From: Styela clava
Taxonomy: Eukaryota > Chordata > Ascidiacea > Stolidobranchia > Styelidae
Length of the DNA stretch: 64,000 nt
Direction: 5' to 3'
NCBI RefSeq assembly: GCF_964204865.1
Contig: NC_135252.1
Coordinates: forward strand, 4,340,001 to 4,404,000
This document shows, piece after piece, positions 1 through 12,551 of this stretch; positions within the stretch are counted from its first letter, which is position 1, and the number at the start of each line of letters is the position of its first letter. A program made the position numbers and the translations under genes. The notes below the pieces were generated by a model. It was not told the origin of the DNA. It saw only the letters and a list, made by a program, of their open reading frames with translations, and ran no database searches.

Positions 1-358
1 TATGGAAAGGCTACCCAACTCAACGCAAAAGCGAGCAGTAGTACATCTGATATTCATCCGACCACGGGGGATCCACCTAGAGCTGACTAATTTGATTGTT
101 ACGTCATGCAGAAGTCTGCGTTCATTGGCCCATGATACCGGAAAAGCAGAGAAAATAGGACAGATGGTAACACATATTTATTGCAGTAAAAGCGTCTTTT
201 CTGTAAAACGTGCAACTTTTGGAAGTGGGGGAACAAGACAATATTTGTTACTAAATTTCTAAGGAACATTTTAAAATCATTTTCAGGTAGTTACCTTATG
301 TGCGCTACGAAACTGAAAGATAAATGGCCTCGGCTCTCGGCCTAATATATATATGGGA
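1..358. other. Unassigned sequence at window edge
   Basis: No splice-bounded exon or recognisable protein is visible here. An 86-codon open frame at 2-262 has no similarity I recognise and looks like chance. The left part may belong to a repeat that runs off the window. Confidence 0.4.
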
Positions 359-640
359 CAGTGGTTCCCCACCTTTCTATCCTGGCGGACCGGTAAAATT
401 AAATGTACTCGCGGACCGACAAAAAATTGAAATGACCGGAACAGACAATGTAATGCAATGTCGGGAACTCAATATGCTTCTAGACAAAAAAAGGCACACT
501 CAAAAACATTTCACACGAAGAAAAACTATCAAATAATGTGCCGGCCAAAAATTGAAATGGGTGAAACATAATGTAATACCACATTTTCGTAATAAAATGC
601 AGTACTGGGCATTCATTATGCGTAAGAAAGGAACGCATAA
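359..640. mobile_element. Partial hAT-like element end
   Basis: The stretch opens with CAGTGGTTCCCCACC, the terminal motif of many hAT-type elements. The same motif occurs at 42771. Behind it are two imperfect copies of a block containing AAAAATTGAAATG (near 421 and 546). I could not find a matching inverted right end or a target-site duplication, so the right limit is arbitrary and the element may be truncated. Confidence 0.35.
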
Positions 641-1245
641 AACATAGCACATAAAAAATATGTACATGCCAAATAATGTATAAACACAATAATTCTAGTG
701 AGAATTTTGCTGCTGTTTCGTTTCGCAATCTCGTCGTCCGATCCAAATATTAATTTGATGACATGGGTGACAAATTATGACATAGTTTATCAGTGCCGGA
801 ATATAGCCGGGTTGACATGGGCGCAGTCAAAAACTTTGGTGAAATTGAAACAGAGCACTCTTGCAGTGCAATTCATGACGACGACGTTTAATAAACTGAA
901 AAGAATGCGTCGTTCACAGCGAAATTCCACAGTTACGTGTAGCCCGCCTCTATTTGCCTGGCGGTTTATGGTGAATATTTTGCAAGTCCTATTTCAAATA
1001 TAGACCATTAATCCGTAGTCAGCAGTACCCGCATTTGAAAATAGAACATTAGAAATCGAGAAAATTAATTTTGGGAAGAAGTATAACTCGCGGATGTCAG
1101 AAGCGTCAAAATCGTTTATAAGTACAAAAACACGCTCGCATGTAGCGCCGATCAAATGCATTGAATGTGAAACTATTACTTGGATTTTAATGTTAAACAA
1201 ATTGATTTTTAATTGCCGTTCAATGATAATTAACATGCGCCGTAA

Positions 1246-1980
1246 TTAGTGGTGGGCAAATAGTTTTTTTTAGTCGAATTATTCGAATATTTTCAACGAA
1301 CGCAACACCGAATAATGAGTAGTGTCATTTCAAACAACCGTAATTGGATCGCTGTATCAATTTTATTTTTCGGAATTTACTTGAAGACTGAAAACTTCGC
1401 AACATATTTATTTCATAATTTTGTCATAATCCAAGGCCGCAGTAAATATTAATTCCCGTGCGACGGCGGATATCGTAGTTTGGTTTTTATTTTTTGGACA
1501 GAAATTTGATTTCACATCGGCGACGATGTCAAAGACAACTAACTATTAGTGCATTCACAACACAAATTGATTTTATGCTGCTTTTTATCTTTTTTGTAGG
1601 ATTTGTTTCACAGTTTGTAAATTAAGGTCCCGATTTTAAGCGAACAGTATTACTGACCCCGGAATGCGATATTTGTGAAGCTGATAGTTGACTTTTTTAT
1701 GCTTTTAATTTTATATCATGTCTGTGTTACTTTCGTATTAAATAATATTAATTGAAAACTCCACAAATTGGTAATCTCTTGAATACTGGGTGTTGAAAAT
1801 TCACGTAACTCAGCTTTGGAATAAAACACTGATACTAAACACTTGAATGAATCGGCAATAATGGCATTTCTACGTGGTCAACATAATATTTCTCCCCGTC
1901 CCCAATATCTTGGAAAATTTTCATAGAATACAAAATTTACCAGTCGTACTTATCTGGTTCGACAATTCTAAATTTACAAA
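1246..1980. repeat. Truncated copy of the repeat also seen at 33971-35418
   Basis: The left edge (TAGTGGTGGGCAAAT followed by TTCGAATATTTTCAACGAA) resembles the left end of the element nested at 33971. Interior landmarks recur in the same order and orientation: GTAAATTAAGGTCCCG against GTAAATTAACCGTGCC near 34430, and GACAATTCTAAATTTAC against GACGATTCTAAATTTAC near 35360. No right terminal repeat is seen, so this copy is probably truncated. Confidence 0.45.
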
Positions 1981-2032
1981 AACGTTGTTGTCGCGCTTTA
2001 TCAAAATTTGAATTTGAAAAATATGATAATTC

Positions 2033-2118
2033 TTACCCGTAACTCGTTGTAAATAAATGTTAATAAATACTAATTTGCTTTTCAATGCGCTGTGATTTGT
2101 ATAATTAAAGTTATTGAG
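2033..2118. repeat. Fragment related to the tandem unit at 35681-36277
   Basis: The string runs CGTAACTCGTTGTAAATAAA, then GCTTTTCAATGCGCTGTGAT, then a GAGTCAGGAATGGA stretch. These parallel blocks near 36123-36235 inside the element at 35589-36685. It is a decayed dispersed copy with no visible ends. Confidence 0.35.
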
Positions 2119-3321
2119 TCAGGAATGGAGGGAAGGAAATACGCTTTACTGAATTGCAAGGTACAGATGGGAAAAGTGGGGGACACGTGGGACAAGTGGG
2201 TCACGACATTTTTGAGACACCCTCATTTCGACTACGATAATAAGAATCATCGGAAGATTATTGATCAGATTCATTTCATCATAAGGTAAAGGTGACAGTA
2301 TAGTCTTTTTTGCAAGTTCTCTGTTCACTTAAAATCAGTGATTTGTCGAAAAAGCTAATTAGAGATTCAATTATTTTTTAATATATAAAGTCGTCGTAAC
2401 AGCAGAAAACATTGGCGTACTTCCAGATACGGAATGTATTTTTTAAACTATTGATTTATTCATGCTTAACCAAACCCTGAATGCTGTGAGTCTCTATTTT
2501 TGTTTCTCTTCAGTCCATAGTCATGAAAATACTAGTTTTTATGCTGTTCGAACTTTTTGTTCCTCATGAAAAATTAAGATTTTTTGAAATTTGCGGGACA
2601 CTTTTTTAATTATTTGCAAAAAGTTATTGCAACTGGCGGGATACCTAAACCATATAAAGCTGAATATATGTAGGCCATCTTAGCACACATATATAATCTT
2701 ATACATGGCTTTTACATTCCGGCAAGCTCGATACTTCAAACCATTCCATTCCCACTTTCAATCTTTGTTGAATTCCAATAAACATCGGAATCAATTGAAG
2801 TAATTTATTCTTCCTAAAGGTACGTTTTTTATTAGATTGCATTATACATAATTTTAAAAATGCGATTAGCGAAATTTGACGTTTTTGAAGATTGTGAGTA
2901 TTCATTCACATGCGCATAATTCCGAATAGGATTTTTATATTTATGTCTGACGAAAGACAAAGCTGTTTGTCTACCCCCAAAGACGATTCATTTTTTCCAG
3001 CGTCAATGGGTGGTCGGTATGATTTAAAAAGCTAAACGTAGGCGAATGAAATACTTGACAAAACTATAATAACACATAGCATGAAAGAGTGGTTTAAATC
3101 AATGTATATGATATAATACAAAATAATATAATGAAAATACATGAACACAACACAACCACAAGAAAAGTGCATATTAACAGTTTTTACTGAATTACTTTAT
3201 AGCTCAAGTATTTCAATTTTCAGTGTCATCCCAGTTAGGTTTGTGCCTATTTGAGAAATTATTATTTTCTCACACACCTTCTGTAATACCTCAAACGACT
3301 GTAAAATAATACCACGATAAT
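2119..3321. other. Intergenic, 3' flank of aquaglyceroporin
   Basis: This holds the unassembled 3' flank of the minus-strand aquaporin gene. I see no AATAAA on the minus strand close to the stop codon and no other exon. Open frames here are short and unrelated to known proteins. Confidence 0.4.
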
Positions 3322-6300
3322 TTATAATTTTTGAGCTTGCACAATTAAGGAACTTTCTTCGTGATTGGAAAATTCTGCGCTAGGATTTCGAGGTGAATGT
3401 GTGACTATTTCCGTACTATTGGCTTCTTTTTTTTCGGACAATGGCGTTTCTGGTGGCGGCCAGTGAAGTCCAACAACGAATAAATAAACAAACGCTCCTA
3501 AAACGCCGCCCATCAACGGCCCAAGTATGGGAACCCACCACCAACTCCAATTTTGCCCTTTTGGCGCCCTTGAAATTGAAAATAAAACATAATATTGTTA
3601 GTGAATAGTGAAAATTGTTGTATATAACAACTAAACCATCCATATGGGCTTAATAGAAAGGTTTTGCATAAAAACGTTCTTGTAATGTTGTTTGAGACGA
3701 AAACGAGTGCACTTCGCTTCATGAGCGACAGAATGCAAGGTGCCATCAGGAGAATTTTAAGTGCAAGATTGCACAACTTCTTGATTTTTCATTGCAATTA
3801 CTATCATTCACATGTATATATATATATATAGCAATATATATGCAGCATGTTTATTTTAGGCCCAGAAAAGCATTACGGAAGCGCCTTGAAACAACTTCGA
3901 CTTATGATTGAATACGTGTGACTGATTTTAATTTAATTGTCATCATTATTTCATCAAAGGGTCCTTTGCCTTGAATCCTATTATAGAGCCTGTCTTATTA
4001 CACAAGCCAAGTTTCTGAAATGTTTTTGACTTACTTGTCATTTGAAACTCCGTATTTATTTGACTAGTAGTGGTTAGTTTCGGTAGTGTTCACTGTTCAC
4101 GCAATCGCAAAGGTTACGATTTTCTAGCCATTTGGTTGATGTTTTTCTCATTATAAAGAAACACGTCGTAACAGTATAAATCTATTTTATGTAGCAACTG
4201 CCCCCTCTTGGTTGCACAAGTCACCACATTGAAATACGTGTTCACCTCTCAGTATAAATGTATTTTAAGGTTTACTTAATATCTACTTACGTAAAAACAT
4301 CGCCTCCCCAACCAGCCATAGCTGTAAACAGTCTTGGTCCAAAATCACGAGCGGGGTTTATAGCATAGCCGCAGTTAGTACCATATGAATTGCCTGTTTA
4401 AAGCAAGAACACAATTACTAATAGTTGTTGAAGTGTCGATTTTTGGTATGTCATAATTTAATATCTCATCCTAAATTAAAACAATATTTGTACATAATAC
4501 ATCCATAAACCAAATAAAACTGCCAACACTCTAGTGTGAATATGAGTGTGATACCCATCGTTAGCACATATATAACAAAGGACAAGAGTTATTTTAGCAA
4601 TAAAGGTTCATTTCCAAGAATTGAATTGAATATGTGAAGTCAACACCAATAAAATTCAAACCTAATGCAAAAACAAGTAGTCCAACTAGCAAAGGTTCCA
4701 TTCCTGACGGTGGTTTGTTGTTCCTGTTATCTGTTATGGCAAATACACCGCACAGAAGTACAGCGGTTCCAAATATCTGAAAATACAACAATAATAACAA
4801 ATTTGCAAAATGGCAGCCATTTTCTATTTACATGCTGGTTTGACTACTGTAAGCCCAAATGAAACCCAGAGCTAGGGTTACCGTATTTTTCTGACCTCAA
4901 AGCGGGACACCTCCAAAGACACGACCCCTTAGCTGCGATCCTGTAACATTACAGTTTCCGTTTTTACTACATAGGCCCATATTTGAAGCCATCCCGACTG
5001 TCTCCATTGACCATATTGTCATCGAGAGTTCATGCACACATACTCTGTCTGAATATCGGGTTCAGTTCGAAAAATAAAAGAATAGACGCTAACGACACAA
5101 ATGATCCGAATTTAGATTTTTTTATGTGCAGCAAAAGGAATAAAGAACACTGAAATAGTCTGCCGTTTTCAAGCATTGAGAATTTAATTATTCGCCCAAG
5201 CATGCTTTTCTGTAGATAACACCTTCAAAAAGACGTTGTTCATTGTTACATTCACGTGAACGTCCGAACAGGACCAATTATAAATGATTTTACATGTGAT
5301 ACGTTCGCTAACAACGTTAGCGAGAACGAAACAAACAAAATCGCTCTCTCAGCTACGCTCTGGGTGGAGTCGCCAAACAAACCACTACATGACACGCATT
5401 GATCCAGCAATAAGGGATATCTGCCCCGAGTGCGGAACCGGCCCGCATGACGTCCCACATCTATTTATATGTTCAGCCAAACCAACACATCTAACCACAA
5501 GGGACCTGTGGGAGAATCCGATCGAAGCTGCCGTGTTCCTGGGTCTTCAAACACAGAACGACGAAGGATGTTAACAACAACAACAACATTCACCTTCAGT
5601 AAGTAGGCTAGCGTTGCGCTACACAGCAACAACAGTAACGAGAACATGTTCGTGTATTATGCTGGATGGCTGAAATGCCAAAGCGGGACTTTTGGCTGAC
5701 TTGTCGGGACGGCGGGACAAGACGCTAAAAAGCGGGACTGTCCTGCCTAAAGCGGGACGTATGGTAAGCCTACCCAGAGCTGACGAGTGAAGTTTGGATA
5801 TCGAAACAATAACGCTGTATGTTCGTGCTCTTTTTTACGTAATGTTTCCATTTTTAATCGAGGGCTTCATGACCCCGCGTTGAAGAAACATGCAGGCGAA
5901 TCAATCAATTACCATCGTGTATTGGTCAGGATAATATAAATACCTACAGATATCAAAAAACCTAGTTTAATTATGTAACATTAAGGTTGGCGAGTATAAC
6001 AACTTAGTAGCCTACAAGTAGGTGCCTCTGAGACTTTTGGGAGCACTATTATTATTCTCGAGATAACAGAAGACTGAGAAACAAAAAACGTTAATAAATG
6101 TAAACACTTTTAAATATAATGATTAAAAATAAAAAACATTTGTGGAAAACAAGAAAATCACCAAACTTGTATCGGAAATGATAAAAGGTAATCAGATATG
6201 TATACAGATTCAAAAAAAAATGTTATATTTTTTTTCAATTACCTGATCAAACACTCCGTTGACCAAAGAAAGATATTCTTTCGGATAAGTAGCAAATATT

Positions 6301-8759
6301 GATGCAGTTGCATTCGGTCCAAAAACTTGTCTTTCACCCCCGTCGAAAGCCTCAAGAGCGTCTAAAATTTGATAATTATAAAATGCTGTATATATATATT
6401 TAGGAGAGACACGATATAAGGAAAATCAAAAAAGCCTAAAAATGTAACATTTCATCGATAAAGAGCCGTGTTATTGCTAAGCATACATTGAAGCCGAATA
6501 CATGTTTGTAATATATAATATTTTATATAGCTGAAGACTGATAATTTCATGTAAATTAAATTCACAAAATTTGGGTTTGACAATGAGATATGTTTACCTT
6601 GCCAAGACATTTCGGTACGTGCACATTTAGTGAACGATGTAAGCAAACAATGTAATTTTTGTTACCCGATGAAAGTTGTAAACTTAATCGTACCGTAGTA
6701 AATTCCATACACAACCGGTGCTGACAAAAACGCCCCAATAACTTGCCATAACACATACAATGGCAGTTTTTTCCATTCCAAACGACCAACGACACTCATT
6801 GCCAAACTTACAGCTGGATTCAAGTGGGCACCTGGATGCAAAAGAATTTGATATGCCCGAATGCCCGATGTCTAACTGAATGAAATAAAATTAACAGTTC
6901 TAAAACAATGAAGTGTCAGTGATCCGTGATTTTGTATGCATAGGCACTTCTAGTTAACTTAGTTAATTATTATTTAGTTTAGGTATATGTAGCCTAATTA
7001 TCGTTATCTATAAAGTATGCTGTCGAATCATATACGTTTATGTAACGGTTGTTGCGATGTTTTATCCAAACGAACCGTGCAAATAATCTGAATAACTTTC
7101 CATTTTTATTACTTTATTAGGAATATATGGGCGTAAATACCTGAAACGCCACCAGCAACGTAAACTCCCATTGCAACACCTATTCCATATCCCCAGTATA
7201 TTGTTAAATAATTTCCATCACCACCTTTACTCAGGACCGTTTGCGCAACGGAACCGTTGCCAAAAATCTGACAGAAAATAATATATTTTAAGAATATGAT
7301 ATGAAATATTTCCATAACCTTTTTCTCACGTTCGCATATTTAAACTAACCGAAACCTTGGCTTACGTCAATGTAGGCTAATATCAAAATGGTAATACAAT
7401 AAGTGACTACTTGCAACATTTATAACGGGGTTATTTCGAAAGTCATTGTTTCATGATACTATTGATACTACAAACATTCAATTCTTGAATCAATGAAGCT
7501 TGACTGCACCCACACAATAATAACCAATGCATCAACCAAGCCTTGTTAAGGCACGGCAAATTCCTTCTTATTTGCATCCCATTTCTTTGACAACTATCAA
7601 ACAGTGATGCATGCGACAGACCAAAGTTGTTGGTCATTGAAGAACATTATATTCCACTGGATTACAATTTACGCTTCAGTAAATAATAAAATGACTTGAA
7701 TTTCCGGTTGGGCACAAACACGAGCAATAAATCTCAACGTTGGACACCCACACGATCTCTTACCATAAGAATGAAGGTTCCCAAACATTCGGCCATACAT
7801 TCTCTTAATAGTTTGTTCTGTATTCTCAGTCCTCTCTTTTTATGCATCTGGGGCATTTCCTTTATGGAACTCTTGCTCGCCTTCCTAAGATCTGAATAGA
7901 AAATCGCTTTATGCAATGCTACTTGACCGCTCACTGATTTTTGCAAATCAACGCATAGATACTAACGACGAAAATTAAATAACTACTGCCGACGTCGTGT
8001 CGCCAATGTGATTCCGTTATGAATTTTATCAGTAACATGCGACGAAATCAACAGTCGACCCGCGGGCGAAAGCTCAGCGATACGCTAAACGTTGGGGTGT
8101 ACCGGGGGCGTGATTGCTGATGTCGTCGACATTGTCATCCGTGTTATGTTCGTCGTTGTTCATTGTTAATTGATTCGTGTTATATGCTTTGTAAGCATTT
8201 TCCGCAAAGATTTTTTCATTTATTTTTTGTGACACTCATAACAAGTCTTTCGTGTGACTGAGATATATATGAGTGTTGTTTACTAATCTCCGAGCCTGAA
8301 TTGGTTATATTGCTTTCATGAAATATAAGAGACTGGGTTTTTACCAATGGTCCAATATTACCATTTCGTTTTCTTGCACGAACACTTATGCAGTTTTCAT
8401 GTGGGTTCACTTCATCAGAGAGTGTGTCCTCTACTACTCTACAGAATATCGCGGTTGTTTACAATGCCAGCAGTCAATTAACATAAATTTGAAGTTTATA
8501 AAACGCCACGATATTTTTTTCGAGTTTTGGGTTATTTAACAGTATGTCATATCATGTGGAACACGAGAATCTAATTGCTCCATTTTTGGCGACTGGAGTA
8601 TAATATTCAACGCTTTCTTCTAAGTAACTTGTATAAAAATGGTTTTAAACCTGTATATCCCGATTCGGGTCCTCCTGGCAAAGAAATGTTTTTTTCTTCT
8701 GAAGAAAAGGCAGCATTCGCGTGATCAAACTGAGTATTGTCAGATGTGATTTTTGACAT
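3322..8759 (-). CDS. Aquaglyceroporin (MIP family, AQP3/7/9/10-like)
   Basis: A membrane channel for water, glycerol and small solutes. Eight exons join in phase on the minus strand: 8759-8651, 7891-7764, 7267-7141, 6831-6694, 6361-6243, 4776-4662, 4393-4291 and 3568-3322, giving 361 residues. The first NPA box is in GAHLNPAV (N126-A128). The second is INPARD (258-262); the Asp after NPAR is the family mark of glycerol-permeable aquaporins. The start of the first membrane helix reads [12 protein letters not shown], followed after an intron by [13 protein letters not shown]; the last helix is [16 protein letters not shown]. About 40 N-terminal residues and a Ser/Glu-rich tail of about 50 residues are cytosolic by family topology. 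The ATG is the first in frame at 8757-8759. Two donors are weak GTTT sites (after exons 1 and 6), but phase and protein continuity support both. Which vertebrate paralogue it matches cannot be decided by eye. Confidence 0.95.
3813..3842. repeat. (TA)n microsatellite
   Basis: A run of alternating T and A interrupted by GC lies in the last intron of the aquaglyceroporin gene. Short TA runs like this recur across the window. Confidence 0.6.
4874..5773. mobile_element. hAT-like non-autonomous element with 8-bp TSD
   Basis: The ends are imperfect inverted repeats: AGGGTTACCGTA on the left and TATGGTAAGCCTAC on the right. Just inside are inverted AAAGCGGGAC blocks. Direct repeats CCAGAGCT flank it at 4866-4873 and 5774-5781, the 8-bp duplication typical of hAT insertion. 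It sits in intron 5 of the aquaglyceroporin gene and has itself received the LINE fragment at about 5284-5593. No transposase frame of its own is visible. Confidence 0.65.
5284..5593 (+). mobile_element. 3' end of a non-LTR retrotransposon (LINE)
   Basis: The plus frame 5284-5574 encodes the C-terminal tail of a LINE ORF2: LSQLRSG, then [14 protein letters not shown], then [11 protein letters not shown], then [10 protein letters not shown] and a final AVFLGL. The Cys/His knuckle (CPEC...H...C) and the LT..DLW..P....FLGL ending are hallmarks of Jockey-type and related LINE proteins. The stop at about 5574 is followed by an (AAC)n tail, a typical LINE 3' terminus. Only the last part survives, so this is a 5'-truncated copy; upstream the frame shifts. 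It lies inside the element at 4874-5773. Confidence 0.8.
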
Positions 8760-10608
8760 GATATACGTTGTATATATGACTTAATAATCTGCGAAATAAA
8801 ATTGTGTCAGTATATGATTTAACAATGATTGAGCAACGCTGATTATGAAGCTATGAACTCCATCTACATATAAACCAAACATTTTTATCTGGCAAGTTCA
8901 TTGCTTGAGAGCCTTCGAGTTAAGGAGTGTTCGGCCTTCAGGAAGGTTGTAGCACCGCCTTCACAACGATATTGAACAATACTAAATTTAATTATTATAT
9001 AGTTATTGGATATATATGAAAACTTGGGTCAACTTGAGTACGAAAATGGCAACTAACAGTTTTACTACCTCAAAAAATGCCCAATTTTGATTCCACGAGT
9101 AATGACACACAGCAATTGTTATATATATACATTGACAAAACCAAAGCTAGATCTGTTTGGAAATGTAAAAAATATTAGGTCCACCCGCAGTAAATTGAGC
9201 AGTGTAAAAGATCCACTGTTATTTTATTCATACATTTGTAAAATCATTGTAATAAAATTACATAGCCGTTACGATCATTTTTTTGAACTTTCGTTGTTGT
9301 TTTTTGGAATGGAATCCATCGAAAATGAGCCAGATCTATGAATGCGAGAAGAAAAAAAACTATAGCGCAATTTCAAAAGCAAGTCCGAGCCGATTCGAAT
9401 AAGTAGGTATTAAATTAAATAGATTCTAAGAGCTTATCGACGCGTTGATATCGAAAATCGCTAGTGCGTATTCTATCTTGCTCAATAGGCGTAGCCACGA
9501 GGGTCCTAAAAATTTGAAACATTTTTTTTACATGCAATTTTGCTATGTTTTTGAACGATTTACAGAAAAGCGGACGTTTCCTGTCTTGATAACAATAATC
9601 CTTCCACCAAATGAACCAAACTCAATAGATGAAAATGCGCGCTTATAAATAAGACTTGGATTACTTCAACAGCGAAGTAGCCTACGTTTGAAGAGCAATT
9701 CTTTGAGATATTGGATATCAGTGGCTACTTTTACCTGGCTTTGTTCGGGGCAAAAGGCACAATTAAGCGTCGTAATACGTCATTATAGAAAGCAAAATTT
9801 GCCCCCACCCTCCTCCAAAAAAAATTGGGAGGCTGGCTACGCGCATGTCTTGCTCACTTCTTCTACATTCGCACCTATCCAGTTTATAGCTTAACCCCCA
9901 CTCTAGACTTCGTATATATATATATATATATTACGAAGATATCTTTTTTATTCTGATGCTATCTGGTTTAAGTATTCTCGTGGTTACTGCCATGTATGTA
10001 TTCAATGCGCTGAACAAAGAAAGAAAGCACGGTTTTATTTACTATCCGAACCAATGCGACTGGGTTGAACAAACTGATTATTGCCACTCAATTAATTCTC
10101 ATTTCTTAATAGCTATATATCCACGTACAATGCAATGCCTGTATTTACCTACCCATCACCTTCCCACCAATAGTTTTTATACTGCCGCGTATCCTATGTG
10201 TAATATGTGCTTGCCCAATAGCAATATTACTAGTTTTTAGTGGCAGTATATTTGTTAATGGCGTGAAATTGTTTTCCAAGCACGCCATGTTATTGGATGG
10301 GAGCTCATGTGACACATTGTTATGCAATGGTTAATTATTACCAAACGATATGTAGGGATGATGAAAGTTTTATATGTCTGCGCTTTGCCGAGTCATCGGC
10401 TGCAAATTTCTTGCAACAATCACCGTTTTTTTTTTTCGTTGTTTTACGAGGTCTTTTGTCAAATGGAGTTTCCCGAGAAAAATATAATAGAGGGAAAGGC
10501 AATGTTGCACATGACCTCATTTTGACTTTCATTCTTTTGCTAAATTTTAATGAAATAAACAAATGAAAATGAACAAATTCTCGAAATATTTCATGAATAT
10601 ATATATAT
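8760..10608. other. Intergenic upstream of aquaglyceroporin
   Basis: This is the presumed promoter and 5' UTR side of the minus-strand aquaglyceroporin gene. No core promoter element is convincing. A possible splice or trans-splice acceptor (minus-strand TATTTCGCAG) lies roughly 40 bp upstream of the ATG. Nothing else supports a gene; open frames are short and AT-driven. Confidence 0.4.
9911..9932. repeat. (TA)n microsatellite in a small palindrome
   Basis: About nine TA units are bracketed by CTTCG and CGAAG, so the whole site can fold into a hairpin. Confidence 0.7.
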
Positions 10609-11430
10609 CGTCACGCTAATAACCGAATTGCGTTAGTCATTTTTAGCAGTTTTGAGAAAAACGTAAAAAACTTCATAATGATAATGTTATGCCATTGAGA
10701 GTCAATAATTTGCCCTGGTTCAATTTTTTGATCGTGGCCGGATTTAAGTTAATTTGTATGACGCAGTTAAGTGACGTCATAATGGCGCACTGTGACTTAG
10801 GCAGAAATGTGTCTATGACTTTGGGACATACGCAATTTTGCAACTTCACTATATGCACCAGTCCTGGAAACTAAACATTCCAAAAACGAATGTAATTCTC
10901 AGTATCTACAATGTCTAATCTCCAAAATAGCTAATCAATTTCAATTACATTATTTTTTATGTGTCAAAATATATATTTCATCAATATAACACGTTCTGCA
11001 CACCCTCCGAAATAAGAATAAGATTAAATATAAAGAATAAAACAGTAATGCACCCAATATAAAAGCCAACCAAGGTGAATTGGACTCGGACAGTGAATAT
11101 CACAAGTGCACGTCTCCCTATACTGTAGTATAAATTCAAATTAATTCGCGCTAAGCTAGAATCCAAGATGCAAAAACTCGAAAATACTTCACCGAGGTTA
11201 TTTTGCCTTTGTGACGTCACAATAGTCCTGCGATAACAATGATAATTCATTATGACGAAACAATTGCACAAATGTGCATGTCATACTAAATCTCCATTTT
11301 TATGGGTTTCGGAATTCTTAAAATAAAATCTGAGTTAACAGACAGGTGCGCAGCATTACATAAATACCTATTTTATAAAAAACTCAAAATCGTCAAAAAT
11401 GACTTACGCAATTCGGTTATTAGCGTGACG
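10609..11430. mobile_element. MITE-like element with about 48-bp terminal inverted repeats
   Basis: The left end CGTCACGCTAATAACCGAAT is matched in reverse complement by ATTCGGTTATTAGCGTGACG ending at 11430. The match continues inward for about 48 bp with few differences. A second inner inverted pair is GTGACGTCATAATGG (about 10770) and TGTGACGTCACAATAG (about 11212). No target-site duplication or transposase frame is evident. The superfamily is unassigned. Confidence 0.65.
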
Positions 11431-12551
11431 AATGCGTTGAATTACCCAATTGCGCAAATTTATGTGACTGAATTGGTTTCAATAATTGCAGTGATATAGA
11501 AGGGAATGTTGGCATTTTTAATATTCCAAACGTTTTTCTATGTAACTGTCATAATCTGTACATTCACATTTTGGTGAAATAAATTCATCAACTGTTCTAG
11601 GTGGATGATAAAAGTGACCCAAAGAATCTTACGTTTTACAGTATTTAAAGACGCATATATAAATTGCTTTCTTGATAATATGCTATCTGCTATTTTCATA
11701 AATTCTCACTGCTTTCATAAACTGACTGCTTTCCGATCTCAAATACACTTGATAAGACAATAAGTGACCAGTCATATCACGAAAACAATGTTTCAGCACA
11801 AAAAATAAATTATTAAATTTTAATACAAATATATAATATCATTCGCTCTTGGTATATACTTGTTTGCTTGGCACGAGTTGCATACGCTGAATAAGCTTTC
11901 ATACATTATCGCATTGCATAACATTAACAAAACCATTTGAAATATTCCATGAAGTAAAATTATTGAGCAGATAAATTGTTTAAATACGAAGTCAGTCGAT
12001 TAAGAGTTGGCCCATCGACTCATCGTCGTAAACACTATTTAATTCAATAAAACTGTAATGGATAATTGAGTTATTTTTCTATCACCCATGCCTTTAAGGT
12101 AAAATTCGTCGACTTCAAGGCAAGTAGTAAGCAAAGAACCCCTACTTGTTTTTAATTGACCGAGTGGCAATGATTATGGAACAGTAGTTTTGGTCATTTT
12201 AGAAATGGACAGGTGACACAATGCTTTGAAGAAAAAGGCAAAAGAAATTCGAAATTACGAACACAATATAAAAAATAGAAATTTCATCCGCCGTCGCTCA
12301 AATACAACACAAAAGAACACCAACTTTTCCGCCATTTTAATAAGTTTAAAAAATATACGCAGATGGCAACTAACTACATGCATGGCTCGATGCCATGAAA
12401 AGTTATTCTGGAAAATAAAGATAAATTTGAATTTTGCATGTATATTGAATAAGAAATCACCCATCTTTTTATCAAACATTATCAGCCTCATAAAAATGAT
12501 TATGGAGGTATTTTTGTGAACGATTTTCCACTGAGCATTATTAACCAACTC

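Noticed and set aside
12226-12548. Overlapping 97-codon frames on both strands
   Set aside because: They are low-complexity Lys/Asn/Phe translations of AT-rich DNA in the fucosyltransferase 3' flank.
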